Shown piece by piece: positions 1-10,574 of a DNA stretch of 64,000 nt (position 1 is its first letter; each line of letters opens with the position of its first letter). The stretch is from Dyella_A ginsengisoli (GTDB lineage Bacteria; Pseudomonadota; Gammaproteobacteria; Xanthomonadales; Rhodanobacteraceae): assembly GCF_044904665.1 (NCBI RefSeq), contig NZ_JADIKM010000005.1, forward strand, positions 261,446-325,445, read 5' to 3'. Below the pieces are notes generated by a model. The model was given only the letters and a program-made list of their open reading frames with translations, was not told the origin of the DNA and did no database searches. Made by a program: the position numbers and the translations under genes.

Positions 1-3000
1 CCGGTGCCGATGGCGTGGCGCGAATTGGCGCCGGCGCCGGAGGAAATGGCCAGCGGCAGCACGCCCAGGATGAACGCCATCGAGGTCATCAGGATCGGGC
101 GCAGGCGCAGGCGGGACGCCTCGATCACGCCCTCGCGCAGGCTCTTGCCCTCGGCCTGTTTCTCCACCGCGAACTCCACGATCAGGATCGCGTTCTTCGC
201 CGCCAGGCCGATCACCGTGATCAGGCCGATCTTGAAGTAGATGTCGTTCGGCAGGCCGCGCAGCATCGAGAACACCACTGCGCCGAGCAGGCCCAGCGGC
301 ACCACCAGCAGCACCGCCACCGGAATCGACCAGCTTTCGTACAGCGCCGCCAGGCAAAGGAACACGATCACGATGGACAGCACCATCAGCAGCGTGGCCG
401 AGTTGCCGGAGAGGATTTCCTGGTAGGACTGGCCGGTCCAGTCGTAGCCGAAGCCCTTGGGCAGGTCGTCGTTGACGATCTTCTCCATCTCGCCCATCGC
501 CTGGCCGGTGGAGTAGCCCTGCGCGGCGTTGCCCACGATCTCCACCGCCGAGTAGCCGTTGTAGCGGGCCAGCGCCGGCGAGGCGAGGGTCCACTTGGCA
601 TCGACCACGCTGGAGATCGGGATCATCTGCGTGCTGCCGTCGCTGGCGACCTTCGCGCTCGGCGTATAGATGTGCTGCAACGCGTCCGGGCCCATGCGAT
701 AGGCCTGGTCGGCCTGCATCAGCACGCGCTTCACACGGCCGGCGTAGGCGAAGTCATTGACGTAGACCGGTGCCAGGGTGAGCTGGATGGCGTTGTAGAT
801 ATCGCTCACCGAAAGGCCCAGCGTTTGCGCCTGCACGCGGTCCACCTTCAGCTGCAGGGCCGGGGCGTCTTCCAGCGCCTGCGGGCGGATGCCCATCAGC
901 TTGTTGTCCTGCGCGGCCTTGCCCAGCAGCGTGTTGCGCGCCTTGGTCAGTTCGCTGCGGTCCTGGCCGGCACGGGCCTGCAGCCACATGTCGATGCCGC
1001 CGAACTGGCTCAGGCCGCGGATGGTCGGCAGGTTCACCACGAAGATCTGCGCGTCGCGGATGCCGTGCAGCATGCCGTTGGCCTTGGCGATGAACTGGTC
1101 GGCGGTCACGTCGCGCTTGGCCCAGTCCTTCAGGCGGATGAAGGTCATGCCGGTGTTTTCGCCGGCGCCGACGAAGCTGAAGCCGGAGATCTGGAACATG
1201 CCCTCGACCGCCGGATCCTTGATCAGCCTGGCGCGCACCTGCTTCATCACGTTCTGGGTGCGCTCCACTGACGCACCCGGCGGCAGCGAGACGATGGCCA
1301 GCGCGAAGCCCTGGTCCTCGCTGGGCACGAAGCTCGTGGGCATGCGCACGAACAGCACGCCGCACAGCACACAGATCGCGGCGAACACCATCATCCAACG
1401 CGGCGCATGGCTGATCGCGCTGCCGATGTGGCCGCTGTAGATCCGGGTGACGCGCTCGAAGATGCGGTTGAAGCCGCGGTAGACAAAGTTCTTCTTGTGC
1501 TCGTGCTCGGGCTTGAGGATGCTCGCGCACAGTGCCGGCGTGAACGACAGCGCCAGCAGGGCCGAGAAGCCCATCGACACGGCGATGGTGAGCGCGAACT
1601 GCTTGTAGATCACGCCCGAGGCACCCGGCTGCAGCGCCGAAGGCACGAATACCGCCGCCAGCACCACGGTGATCGCCACGATCGCACCGGTGATCTGGCC
1701 CATCGCCTTGCGCGTGGCTTCCTTCGGCGACAGGCCCTCCTCGGTCATGATGCGTTCGACGTTCTCGATCACCACGATCGCGTCGTCCACCACGATGCCG
1801 ATTGCCAGCACCATGCCGAACAGGGTCAGCTGGTTGACCGTGAAGCCCAGCGGCAGCAGGCCGAGGAAGGTGCCCAGCAGCGCCACCGGGATCACCAGCG
1901 TGGGGATGATGGTGGCGCGGATGTTCTGCAGGAAGATCAGCATCACCAGGAAGACGAGGATCATCGCCTCGATCAGCGTGTGCATCACCTCCTCGATCGA
2001 GATCCGCACGAACGGCGTGCTGTCATACGGCACGAACCAGCTCACGCCCTGCGGGAAGCTCTTGGCCAGTTCGGTCATCTTCGAGCGAACGGCGGTGGCC
2101 ACGTCCAGCGCGTTGGCGCCGGGCAGGAGCTGCACACCGAACGCGCCGGCCTCCTTGCCGTTGTATTGGGCGTGGAAGCCGTAGTTCTGCGGGCCGAACG
2201 CGATGCGGGCCACGTCGCTGAGCCTGACCGTGGTGCCGTCGCTGTTGGCGCGCAGGATGATGTTGCCGAACTCCGCAGGCGTGGAGAAACGCCCCTCGGC
2301 CGATACCGTGGCGCTGAAGCCCTGGCCGGCGGGCGCTGGATCGGCACCGAGCGAGCCGGCGGCGAACTGCACGTTCTGCGCGCGGATGGCTGCCAGCACC
2401 TGCGAGGCCGACAGGCTGTAGCCGTGCAGCTTGTCCGGGTTGAGCCAGATGCGCATGGCGTACTCGGAGCCGATCTGGCGGATGCTGCCGACGCCGGAGA
2501 TGCGCGAGATCTGGTCCAGCACCTGCGACGACACGATGTCATTGAGGCGCGCGCCGTCAATGGCCGGATTGTCCGAGGTGAGCGCCACGAACATCAGGAA
2601 GTCCGGGTTGGCCTTGGCCACCACCACGCCCTGCTGGGTCACTTCCGAGGGCAGCCGCGGCGTGGCCAGCGACACCTTGTTCTGCACCTGCACCTGGGCG
2701 ATGTCGGGGTCGGTGCCGGTCTCGAAGGTGAGGGTGACCGAGGCCGAACCGTTGGCGCTGGAGGACGAGCTGAAGTACAGCAGGTGGTCGATGCCGGTGA
2801 GCTGCTGCTCGATCACCTGGGTGACCGTCTTCTCGGTGGTGTCAGCGCTGGCGCCCGGATAGGACGCGCTCACCGTCACCTGCGGCGGCGCGATGTTGGG
2901 GTAGGACTCGATACCCATGTTCAGCACGGCGAGCGTGCCTCCCAAGGTGATCAGGATCGCCACCACCCACGCGAAGATCGGGCGGTCGATGAAGAAACTC

Positions 3001-3005
3001 GGCAT
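1..3005 (-). CDS. RND efflux pump inner-membrane permease (AcrB/MexB family), 3' end cut by window
   Basis: This is the proton-driven pump of a tripartite multidrug efflux system of the HAE1 family. The readable 1001 residues begin MPSFFIDRPIFAWVVAI, the typical first transmembrane helix of AcrB-type pumps, and include the helix-4 stretch VVDDAIVVIENVER near residue 407 that carries the two proton-relay aspartates. A full family member is about 1040-1060 residues, so some 45-50 C-terminal residues lie beyond position 1. The reading frame is open all the way to the window edge. It follows the adaptor gene by 12 bases, so the two are one operon. Which drugs it exports cannot be read from sequence. 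Confidence 0.95.
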   Translation of the reverse strand, partial: MPSFFIDRPIFAWVVAILITLGGTLAVLNMGIESYPNIAPPQVTVSASYPGASADTTEKTVTQVIEQQLTGIDHLLYFSSSSSANGSASVTLTFETGTDPDIAQVQVQNKVSLATPRLPSEVTQQGVVVAKANPDFLMFVALTSDNPAIDGARLNDIVSSQVLDQISRISGVGSIRQIGSEYAMRIWLNPDKLHGYSLSASQVLAAIRAQNVQFAAGSLGADPAPAGQGFSATVSAEGRFSTPAEFGNIILRANSDGTTVRLSDVARIAFGPQNYGFHAQYNGKEAGAFGVQLLPGANALDVATAVRSKMTELAKSFPQGVSWFVPYDSTPFVRISIEEVMHTLIEAMILVFLVMLIFLQNIRATIIPTLVIPVALLGTFLGLLPLGFTVNQLTLFGMVLAIGIVVDDAIVVIENVERIMTEEGLSPKEATRKAMGQITGAIVAITVVLAAVFVPSALQPGASGVIYKQFALTIAVSMGFSALLALSFTPALCASILKPEHEHKKNFVYRGFNRIFERVTRIYSGHIGSAISHAPRWMMVFAAICVLCGVLFVRMPTSFVPSEDQGFALAIVSLPPGASVERTQNVMKQVRARLIKDPAVEGMFQISGFSFVGAGENTGMTFIRLKDWAKRDVTADQFIAKANGMLHGIRDAQIFVVNLPTIRGLSQFGGIDMWLQARAGQDRSELTKARNTLLGKAAQDNKLMGIRPQALEDAPALQLKVDRVQAQTLGLSVSDIYNAIQLTLAPVYVNDFAYAGRVKRVLMQADQAYRMGPDALQHIYTPSAKVASDGSTQMIPISSVVDAKWTLASPALARYNGYSAVEIVGNAAQGYSTGQAMGEMEKIVNDDLPKGFGYDWTGQSYQEILSGNSATLLMVLSIVIVFLCLAALYESWSIPVAVLLVVPLGLLGAVVFSMLRGLPNDIYFKIGLITVIGLAAKNAILIVEFAVEKQAEGKSLREGVIEASRLRLRPILMTSMAFILGVLPLAISSGAGANSRHAIGT

Positions 3006-3017
3006 GGTCGCGCTCCG

Positions 3018-4226
3018 TTACTGCTTGTCGGCAGGCGCCTTGCCTGCCGCGCCGGGTGACTGCGCCTGGGCGGAGTTGGGTGAGGCGCCTGCCGCATCCT
3101 GCTTCCACGGCTCGGCCTTGGCCGGCGCGCCTTCCTTCACCGTCTGCAGCCCGGAGACGATCACCTGGTCGTTCGCGGCCAGTCCGTCGGTGACGATCCA
3201 GTCGGTGCCGCTGACCTGGTCGGCGGTGACGTTCTTGCGCAGCACCTTGCCGTCCTTGCCGACCACCATCACGTAGGCACCCACGGTGTCGCGCTGCAGG
3301 GCCGGCTGCGGCACCTCGAACACCTTGTGCTGCTCGCCGAGCTGCGCCTTCAGCGTCACGTACATGCCGGGCAGCAGGCGGTGTTCCGGGTTGGGCACCT
3401 TGGCGCGCAGGTCCACCGAGCCGGTGGCGGGGTTCACCGCGGTGTCGGAGAAATCCACGGTGCCCTGATGATCGTAGGGGCGACCGTCCGGCAGGCTCAC
3501 CGCGACGCTGGCGCGGTTGTCGGCAGCCAGCGTCACGTTGCCGGTGGCCTGGGCGCGGCGCATCTGGTCGAGCTCGCCGATGCCCAGCGTGAAGTTCACG
3601 TACAGCGGATCGACCTGGTCCACCGTGGTGAGCAGCGTCGCCTCGCCCTGGCCGACCAGCGCACCCTCGGTGACCTGCTGCTTGCCCGCGCGTCCGTCGA
3701 TCGGCGAGGTGACGCTGGCGTAGCCGAGGTTGATCCGCGCGGTCTGCACGTTGGCCTGCGCCTGCTGCACGCTGGCGGCGGCGGTGCGCTCGGCGGCCAG
3801 CGCGTTGTCCAGATCGGACTTGGACACGTAACCCTTGGGCGCCAGTTCGCGCACGCGGTCGGCGGCGACCCTGGCGTTGGTGTAGCTGGCCCGCGCCTGG
3901 GCGAGGTTGGCCTGGCTGGCGTCGAGCAATGCCTTCAGCGGCGCCGGATCGATCTGGAACAGCAACTGGCCCTTCTTCACGTCCGAACCTTCCTCGTACG
4001 TGCGCTTGAGCAGCACGCCGGCAACCCGCGCGCGCACGTCGGCGCTGCGATACGGCGAGAGCCGGCCCACCAGATCCTTGGTCAGCGGCAGGCTCTGCGG
4101 CTGCACCGTGACCACGCCGACCGTGGGCGGCGGCGGTGCCGCCTGTGGCTTGTCCTTGCCGCCGCAGGCCGCCAATGCCAGCAGGCCCAGGCACAACAGC
4201 GGTGTGCGCAGTGAAGAAGGGCTCAT
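3018..4226 (-). CDS. RND efflux periplasmic adaptor lipoprotein (AcrA/MexA family)
   Basis: The 402-residue protein is the membrane-fusion subunit linking the RND pump to an outer-membrane channel. The N-terminus is a lipoprotein signal with lipobox L-A-A-C, giving lipidation at Cys21. A biotinyl-lipoyl-like half motif, an alpha-hairpin rich in Ala/Gln/Arg and beta-barrel segments follow, as in AcrA. A longer frame extends to 4385, but I chose the ATG at 4226 because it starts directly at the signal peptide and has GGAG six bases upstream. The C-terminal tail is Pro/Ala/Gln-rich. The gene is first in the operon with the pump; no regulator or TolC-type gene is next to it here. Confidence 0.95.
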   Translation of the reverse strand: MSPSSLRTPLLCLGLLALAACGGKDKPQAAPPPPTVGVVTVQPQSLPLTKDLVGRLSPYRSADVRARVAGVLLKRTYEEGSDVKKGQLLFQIDPAPLKALLDASQANLAQARASYTNARVAADRVRELAPKGYVSKSDLDNALAAERTAAASVQQAQANVQTARINLGYASVTSPIDGRAGKQQVTEGALVGQGEATLLTTVDQVDPLYVNFTLGIGELDQMRRAQATGNVTLAADNRASVAVSLPDGRPYDHQGTVDFSDTAVNPATGSVDLRAKVPNPEHRLLPGMYVTLKAQLGEQHKVFEVPQPALQRDTVGAYVMVVGKDGKVLRKNVTADQVSGTDWIVTDGLAANDQVIVSGLQTVKEGAPAKAEPWKQDAAGASPNSAQAQSPGAAGKAPADKQ

Positions 4227-4758
4227 GAAAACTCCATAGCTTGCGAGATCGGGGAAGGGGGTGCTGCCATGCCACGTCGCCTGTGCCGTGGCGGGAACAG
4301 GGGCGTAGCGGGTCGAGCTGGTTGAGTCCCGCGGCGGCGATGGCCAATGCGGACGCATCGACAGGCGACGGCCGGGGCGGGGCAAGCGGACACTATACCC
4401 GGCAGTTCACAATATGTCCCGCCACGACCTGTTGCAGGACGGCCGTCTTTTTGCACTTGCAACAACGCAATGGTTGTGACCCGCGTTGACCGACAGGCAT
4501 CTCTCCGGATCACGCAGGATCCTCCCGACAATGCCGTGCCACACATGATGCGATCACGGTGGCCGCATATCGCGGCGCGGTCTGTGCGGATCGCGTTTTC
4601 TATTGCGCTGCAGCGTGAGGCGATGCGGCGTGACGGCATGTTTTCCATGCGCCCGGGCATGGCGCGAAGCCGCGCCGCGCGGTGGATTCAGGCGGTGGCG
4701 GGGCGTATCCTTCGCGGGCTTTTGGTTCCCCCTTTGCCTCCACTGAACAGTAGAAGCC
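4227..4758. other. Divergent intergenic region between efflux operon and gdhB
   Basis: This 532-base gap separates two divergent genes and should hold both promoters. On the minus strand a TATAGT box (4392-4397) is a possible -10 for the efflux operon, but no convincing -35 sits at the right distance. I see no credible coding sequence: the frames that are open here lack ribosome sites and family resemblance. A repeated TTGCA-type patch near 4450-4470 could be part of an operator, but this is only a suggestion. Confidence 0.4.
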
Positions 4759-7700
4759 ATGAATGCGATCCGCGCGGCCGAAAACGTCTCTCTCGCAGCA
4801 GCTGTAGCCGAAGAAATCAGCAAAAAGGAATTGCCCGCCCAGCGCCTCCAGGAGGCGCAATTTTTTATCCGCGCTTTTTTCGCCCGACTCGCCGACGGCG
4901 ACCAGTCCCTGCACACCGCGGCCGAGTGGGCCGAACTGGTGCTCAACCTGCTCGACTTCATGCGTCAGCGCCGACCGGGTCGTGCCGCGGTGCGGGTGAT
5001 CAACCCGGCGAGCGGTCATGACGGTCGCAGCGTGGTCGAGGTGGTGACCGACGACACGCCGTTCCTGGTCGATACGGTGAGCATGATCCTGTCGACCGAG
5101 CTGCAGATCCACGCCGTCATCCACCCGGTGGTGAAGGTGACCCGCGACGGCGACGGCCAGCTGCTGGCGCTGGGCGACGATGCCGCGGCAGCCGAGTCGG
5201 TGATGCATTTCGAGATCGATCGCCTGGGCGACGGCGAGCCGCAGCAGGCGCTGAAGGCGCGCATCGAGACGGCGCTGGACGACGTGCGCCTGGCCGTGCG
5301 CGACTGGGCGGCGATGCGCGACAAGGCGCTGGCGATCGCCGCCGAGCTGCGGTCGCGCACCGGCCTGCCGGACACCCTCGCGCGGGAATCGAGTGAGTTC
5401 CTGCGCTGGCTGGCCGACGACAACTTCACCTTCCTGGGTTTTCGCGAGTACGAAGTGCGCCAGGGTGAAGCGGGTGACGTGCTGCAGTCGGTGGAAGGCT
5501 CCGGGCTGGGCATCCTCGCCGGCAACGAGCGCTCGCTCGCGCCGCGTTCATTGAGTTCGCTCGGCCGTCGCGATGCCGCCAACGCCGGCGCCATCGAACC
5601 GGTCATCCTCACCAAGACCAACGCGCGCTCGCAGGTACATCGCCCGGGCCACATGGATTACGTCGGCGTGCTGCGTTTCGACGCCGCCGGCAAGCCGGTG
5701 GCCGAGCAGCGCTTCCTCGGCCTGTTCTCCTCCAATGCGTACATGGCCCGCCCGCAGGACGTGCCGCTGGTGCGTGAAAAAGTGGAGGCGGTGCTGGACC
5801 GCTCCGGTCTCAAGCGCGACTCCTATTCGGGCAAGTCGCTGCGGCACATCCTGGAGACGCTGCCGCGCGAAGAGCTGTTCCAGTCCAACGAGGACGAGCT
5901 TTACCAGGCGGTGAACGGCATCCTCGAACTGCGCCAGCGTGCCCACACGCGCCTGTTCGTGCGCCGCGACCGCTACGGCCGCTTCTTCACCTGCATGGTG
6001 TTCGTGCCGCGCGAGCGCTTCAACACCACGGTGCGCGAACGGATCGAGGTGTTGTTGCGCGATGCGCTGCACGGCGAGGAACTGGATTCGGCCGTGCAGA
6101 TGGGCGAGGCCGCGCTGGCCCGCCTGCACGTGGTGGTGCGTCCGCGCGTGGGCGAGCAGGTGAGCTACGACCTGCATGCGCTGGAAGAGGGCGTGGCGCG
6201 CATCGTGCGCAACTGGTACGACGAGGTGCGCGACCTGCTGGTGCGCCAGCTCGGTCCGCACCAGGGCGTGGTGCTGGCCAACCGCTACGCGCGCGCCATG
6301 CCGCCGGGCTACATCGACGAGGTGGTGCCGGCGGTGGCGGCCATCGACATCGCCGCACTGGCCAGCCTGGACGGCGACAATGCGATCCGCATGTCGCTAT
6401 ACCGGCACGAAGACGGCTCGCTGCGCTTCAAGGTGATTCACTTCGGCGAGCCGATCCCGCTCTCCGAGGCGCTGCCGATGCTGGAGAACATGGGCGTGCG
6501 CATGCTGGCCGAGCATGTCTACAGCCTGGAAAGCAAGGATCAGCCGCTCACCATCCACGACTTCGAGCTCAAGCCCAAGCAACCGCTGAGCTTCGAGCTG
6601 GAACACGTGCGCGACCGCTTCGAGCGCAGCTTCGAGGCGCTGTGGCGCGGCCAGGCAGAGAGCGACGGCTTCAACAACCTGGTGCTGTTCGCACAGGCCG
6701 ACTGGCGCCAGGTCGCCGTGCTGCGCGGCTACTGCAAGTACCTGCAGCAGGTCGGCATCGCCTTCTCGCAGACCTACATGGAAGCCACGCTCAACCGTTA
6801 CCCGGCCATCGCCGGCGTGCTGATCGAGCTGTTCCACGCCAAGTTCGACCCGCGCCGCGAGCAGCTCACCGCCGAGGAGCTGGCGCGCGCCGGCGACGAC
6901 CTGCGCCGCGAGATGCTGGCGCTGATTCCCGAGGCCACCCGCGCGGCCCGGCCGGAGCTGGTGGACGGCATGGTCGCCTGCCTGGCCAAGCCGCGTGCCG
7001 AGCAGGTGCAGGTGCTGACCGAGGCGCTGCGCACCCTGCTGGACGACGTGGCCAGCCTCGACGACGAGCGCATCGTCAAGAGCTACCTCGACGTGATGGG
7101 CGCCACGCTGCGCACCAGCTACTTCCAGCAGTGGAACGGCCAGTTCCGTCCGTACATCAGCTTCAAGTTCGACTCGCACCGCGTGCCCGATGCGCCCAAG
7201 CCGGTGCCGTACCGCGAGATCTTCGTGTACTCGCCGCGGGTGGAGGGCGTGCACCTGCGCTTCGGCCCGGTGGCGCGCGGTGGCCTGCGTTGGTCCGACC
7301 GCCGCGAGGATTTTCGCACCGAGGTGCTGGGCTTGGTGAAGGCGCAGATGGTGAAGAACACCGTGATCGTGCCGGTCGGCTCGAAGGGTGGCTTCTACGT
7401 CAAGAACCCGCCCGAAGGTGGCGACCGCGACGCGCAGCAGGCCGAGGGCATCGCCTGCTACCGTCTCTTCATCGCCGGCCTGCTGGACATCACCGACAAC
7501 CTGGTCGAAGGCCAGGTGGTGCCGCCGCACGACGTGGTGCGGCACGACCAGGACGATCCTTACCTGGTGGTGGCCGCCGACAAGGGCACGGCCACGTTCT
7601 CGGACATCGCCAACGCGATCTCGGTGGCGCACGGTTTCTGGCTGGGCGATGCATTCGCCTCGGGCGGCTCCAACGGCTACGACCACAAGGCGATGGGCAT

Positions 7701-9681
7701 CACCGCCAAGGGCGCGTGGGAGTCGGTGAAGCGCCACTTCCGCGCGCTGGGCCGTGATTCGCAGACGCAGGACTTCACCTGCGTGGGCATCGGTGACATG
7801 TCCGGCGACGTGTTCGGCAACGGCATGTTGCTGTCGCGCCACATCAAGCTGGTGGCGGCGTTCGACCACCGCCACGTGTTCCTCGATCCCGCGCCCGACA
7901 TCGAGCGCTCGTTTGTCGAGCGCGAGCGCATGTTCAAGCTGCCGCGCTCCAGCTGGCAGGATTACGACAAGTCGCTGATCTCCACCGGCGGCGGCGTGTA
8001 CCCGCGCAGTGCCAAGTCGATCCCGATCTCGCCGGAAGTGCGCGCCGTGCTCGGCATCAAGGGCGACGCCACGCACATGGCGCCAACCGAGCTGCTCAGC
8101 GCGATCCTCAAGGCGCCGGTCGACCTGCTGTGGAACGGCGGCATCGGTACCTACGTCAAGGCGACCAGCGAAACCCATGCCGACGTGGGTGACCGCGCCA
8201 ACAACGCGCTGCGCGTGAACGGCGCCGAGCTGCGCTGCAAGGTGGTGGGCGAGGGCGGCAACCTGGGCATGACGCAGAAGGGCCGCATCGAGGCTGCCCA
8301 GCACGGCGTGCTGCTCAACACCGACTTCATCGACAACTCCGCCGGCGTGGACACCTCCGATCACGAGGTGAACATCAAGATCCTGCTCGGCGACGCCTTG
8401 CAGCGCGGCGAGCTCACCGAGGAGGCGCGCAACGATCAGCTTCGGGTGATGACCGACGAGGTCGGCCAGTTGGTGCTGTGGGACAACTATCGCCAGAACC
8501 AGGCGATCACCCTGATGGAGCACCAGTCGATCAAGCGCATTGGCTCGATGGCGCACTTCATCCGCACGCTGGAGGGCGAGGGCCTGCTCGATCGCCAGGT
8601 GGAAAATTTGCCCAGCGATGCCGAGCTCACCGAGCGCAAGACCCGCGGCCACGGCCTGACCCGGCCGGAGCTGGCGGTGCTGCTCTCGTACGACAAGATC
8701 AAGCTGTTCCAGCAGCTGCTGGAGTCGGACGTGCCGGAAGATCCGTACCTCTCCAAGGAGCTGGTGCGCTACTTCCCGGAGCCGCTGCACGAGAAGTACG
8801 CCGGACATATGCAGCGCCATCGCCTGAAGCGCGAAATCATCGCCACCGCGGTGACCAACTCGACGATCAACCGCATGGGCGCCACCTTCATGATGCGCAT
8901 GCAGGAGGACACCGGGCAGGGGCCGGCGGCGATCGCCAAGGCGTACACGGCGGCGCGCGAGATCCTCGATGCCCGCGAGCTGTGGGCGCAGATCGAGGCG
9001 CTGGACAGCCAGGTGGCCGAAAGCACGCAGATCGACGCGATCCTGCAGATCTGGAACCTGCTGCGCCACATGACGCGCTGGTTGCTCAATCGTCCGGGCG
9101 GCACGCTGGACATCGCCGCCAACGTGGAGCGCTACCAGAACCACGTCAGCGAGCTGCGCAAGGCGCTGCCGGCGGCGCTCACCGACACCGGCCGCGGCGA
9201 CTTCGAGTCCAGCCAGGAGAAGTGGGTGGGCCTCGGCCTGCCGACCGAACTGTCGGTGCGTCTGGCGCGGTTGTCCGAGCTGCGGGCAGCGCTCGACATG
9301 GTCGAGGTGGCGCAACAGAGCGGGGCGCCCATTGCCCGGGTCGCCACCGTGTTCTACGAGCTGGGCGAGGCGCTGGACCTGGAGTGGCTGCGCGACCAGA
9401 TCGAGGCGCTGCCGGTGGAAGGTCACTGGCATGCGCAGGCTCGCGGTTCGCTGCTGGACGAGCTCAACCACCAGCATCGCGCGCTGGCACTGCAGGTACT
9501 GACGCTGTGCGGGGAGCGCACCGATCGTTCGCCGGTGCGGGCGTGGCTTGAGCGTGACGACGCCACGCTCAAGTACACCCGCAGCATGCTGGCGGAGATC
9601 CTCACGCAGAACGCGGACTACCCGATCGCCTCGGTCGCGGTTCGTCGACTGGCCCAGCTCGCGCAGGTGCCGGTCGGCTGA
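4759..9681 (+). CDS. gdhB: NAD-specific glutamate dehydrogenase, large type
   Basis: This 1640-residue enzyme oxidises glutamate to 2-oxoglutarate and ammonia with NAD (EC 1.4.1.2) and belongs to the large GDH family known from Pseudomonas GdhB and Streptomyces GDH180. The long N-terminal half is the regulatory region of this family. The catalytic part is marked by GPVARGGLRWSDRREDF from about residue 836 and the substrate-lysine region KAQMVKNT followed by VGSKGGF near 874-880. Length matches the family. The chosen ATG has only a weak ribosome site. It is monocistronic in appearance, with its own upstream gap and a hairpin just after the stop. Confidence 0.97.
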   Translation: MNAIRAAENVSLAAAVAEEISKKELPAQRLQEAQFFIRAFFARLADGDQSLHTAAEWAELVLNLLDFMRQRRPGRAAVRVINPASGHDGRSVVEVVTDDTPFLVDTVSMILSTELQIHAVIHPVVKVTRDGDGQLLALGDDAAAAESVMHFEIDRLGDGEPQQALKARIETALDDVRLAVRDWAAMRDKALAIAAELRSRTGLPDTLARESSEFLRWLADDNFTFLGFREYEVRQGEAGDVLQSVEGSGLGILAGNERSLAPRSLSSLGRRDAANAGAIEPVILTKTNARSQVHRPGHMDYVGVLRFDAAGKPVAEQRFLGLFSSNAYMARPQDVPLVREKVEAVLDRSGLKRDSYSGKSLRHILETLPREELFQSNEDELYQAVNGILELRQRAHTRLFVRRDRYGRFFTCMVFVPRERFNTTVRERIEVLLRDALHGEELDSAVQMGEAALARLHVVVRPRVGEQVSYDLHALEEGVARIVRNWYDEVRDLLVRQLGPHQGVVLANRYARAMPPGYIDEVVPAVAAIDIAALASLDGDNAIRMSLYRHEDGSLRFKVIHFGEPIPLSEALPMLENMGVRMLAEHVYSLESKDQPLTIHDFELKPKQPLSFELEHVRDRFERSFEALWRGQAESDGFNNLVLFAQADWRQVAVLRGYCKYLQQVGIAFSQTYMEATLNRYPAIAGVLIELFHAKFDPRREQLTAEELARAGDDLRREMLALIPEATRAARPELVDGMVACLAKPRAEQVQVLTEALRTLLDDVASLDDERIVKSYLDVMGATLRTSYFQQWNGQFRPYISFKFDSHRVPDAPKPVPYREIFVYSPRVEGVHLRFGPVARGGLRWSDRREDFRTEVLGLVKAQMVKNTVIVPVGSKGGFYVKNPPEGGDRDAQQAEGIACYRLFIAGLLDITDNLVEGQVVPPHDVVRHDQDDPYLVVAADKGTATFSDIANAISVAHGFWLGDAFASGGSNGYDHKAMGITAKGAWESVKRHFRALGRDSQTQDFTCVGIGDMSGDVFGNGMLLSRHIKLVAAFDHRHVFLDPAPDIERSFVERERMFKLPRSSWQDYDKSLISTGGGVYPRSAKSIPISPEVRAVLGIKGDATHMAPTELLSAILKAPVDLLWNGGIGTYVKATSETHADVGDRANNALRVNGAELRCKVVGEGGNLGMTQKGRIEAAQHGVLLNTDFIDNSAGVDTSDHEVNIKILLGDALQRGELTEEARNDQLRVMTDEVGQLVLWDNYRQNQAITLMEHQSIKRIGSMAHFIRTLEGEGLLDRQVENLPSDAELTERKTRGHGLTRPELAVLLSYDKIKLFQQLLESDVPEDPYLSKELVRYFPEPLHEKYAGHMQRHRLKREIIATAVTNSTINRMGATFMMRMQEDTGQGPAAIAKAYTAAREILDARELWAQIEALDSQVAESTQIDAILQIWNLLRHMTRWLLNRPGGTLDIAANVERYQNHVSELRKALPAALTDTGRGDFESSQEKWVGLGLPTELSVRLARLSELRAALDMVEVAQQSGAPIARVATVFYELGEALDLEWLRDQIEALPVEGHWHAQARGSLLDELNHQHRALALQVLTLCGERTDRSPVRAWLERDDATLKYTRSMLAEILTQNADYPIASVAVRRLAQLAQVPVG

Positions 9682-9692
9682 CCGGTGCCGCT

Positions 9693-9719
9693 GCCCTCCT
9701 TCGCGCAAGCGGGGAGGGC
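9693..9719 (+). terminator. Hairpin after gdhB, terminator-like but without T tract
   Basis: GCCCTCC pairs with GGAGGGC, and inside it CGC-GCAA-GCG forms a second short stem with a GNRA tetraloop. The structure starts 11 bases after the gdhB stop. There is no T run after it, so it may stabilise the 3' end rather than terminate alone. Confidence 0.4.
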
Positions 9720-9812
9720 ATGCCCATGATGGGGACATCCCGCGCCGCGCCGTCGCGAGACGACGCGGCGCTCCTGTAAGCTCGGCCCACCTTCCCGGTT
9801 GCCGACACGTCC

Positions 9813-10574
9813 ATGCGATTTGCCTTTGTCGCCAGCGAAACCCAGGTCGCCCAGCAGGCGCGGCGCAAGTTGATCGAGCAGTACGGCGACGTGCCAGTGG
9901 CCGACGCCGAGGTGATCGTGGCGCTCGGTGGCGACGGCTTCATGTTGCGCACGCTGCATGCGTACCGGGACCTGCACCTGCCGGTATACGGCATGAAGTT
10001 GGGGCGGGTCGGCTTCCTGATGAACAAGCACCGGCTGGATGATCTGGCCGGCCGCATTGCGCTGGCCCACGTCGCCACGCTGTACCCGTTGGAAATGCAC
10101 ACCACCAACGCCGACGGCGAGGTGGCATCGGCGATCGCCTTCAACGAGGTGTCCCTGCTGCGTCAGAGCAATCAGGCGGCGCATCTGGAGGTCAAGCTCA
10201 ACGGCACGGTGAAACTGGCAAATCTCGTGTGTGACGGCATCCTGGTGTCCACGCCGGCCGGGTCGACCGCCTACAACCTGTCCGCCCACGGGCCGATCCT
10301 GCCGCTGGACGCCAACGTGCTGGCGCTTACACCGATCAGCCCGTTTCGTCCGCGCCGCTGGCGTGGCGCGATCCTGCCGCATCTCACCGAAGTGGGGCTG
10401 CGGGTGCTCGATCCGGGCAAGCGGCCGGTGAGCGCCACGGCCGATTTTCACGAGGTGCGGCACGTGCGCGAGGTGCTGATCCGGCAGTCGCGCGAGCACG
10501 GCGTGCGGCTGCTGTTCGATCCCGAGCACAATCTCGAGCAGCGGATTCTCGACGAGCAATTCGCTGCCGATTGA
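9813..10574 (+). CDS. nadK: NAD kinase
   Basis: The enzyme phosphorylates NAD to NADP (EC 2.7.1.23) in the cytosol. The 253-residue protein carries the family-defining GGDG loop at residues 39-42 and the later region with SDGILVSTPAGSTAYNLSAHGP-like sequence, read here as CDGILVSTPAGSTAYNLSA, that binds NAD. It is the short form of the family, as is usual for xanthomonads. The ATG directly precedes the typical MRFAFVAS start. It stands alone between gdhB and the nucleotidase gene, on the same strand but with gaps of about 100-130 bases. Confidence 0.95.
   Translation: MRFAFVASETQVAQQARRKLIEQYGDVPVADAEVIVALGGDGFMLRTLHAYRDLHLPVYGMKLGRVGFLMNKHRLDDLAGRIALAHVATLYPLEMHTTNADGEVASAIAFNEVSLLRQSNQAAHLEVKLNGTVKLANLVCDGILVSTPAGSTAYNLSAHGPILPLDANVLALTPISPFRPRRWRGAILPHLTEVGLRVLDPGKRPVSATADFHEVRHVREVLIRQSREHGVRLLFDPEHNLEQRILDEQFAAD

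Noticed and set aside
4241..4758. Small genes in the gap between the efflux operon and gdhB
   Set aside because: Open frames exist on both strands but lack ribosome sites, motifs and consistent coding bias.
6397..9738. Very long minus-strand open frame (about 1100 codons) opposite gdhB
   Set aside because: It is the antisense of a highly GC-biased gene; its translation is His/Arg/Leu-rich low-complexity with no family, while gdhB on the plus strand is certain.
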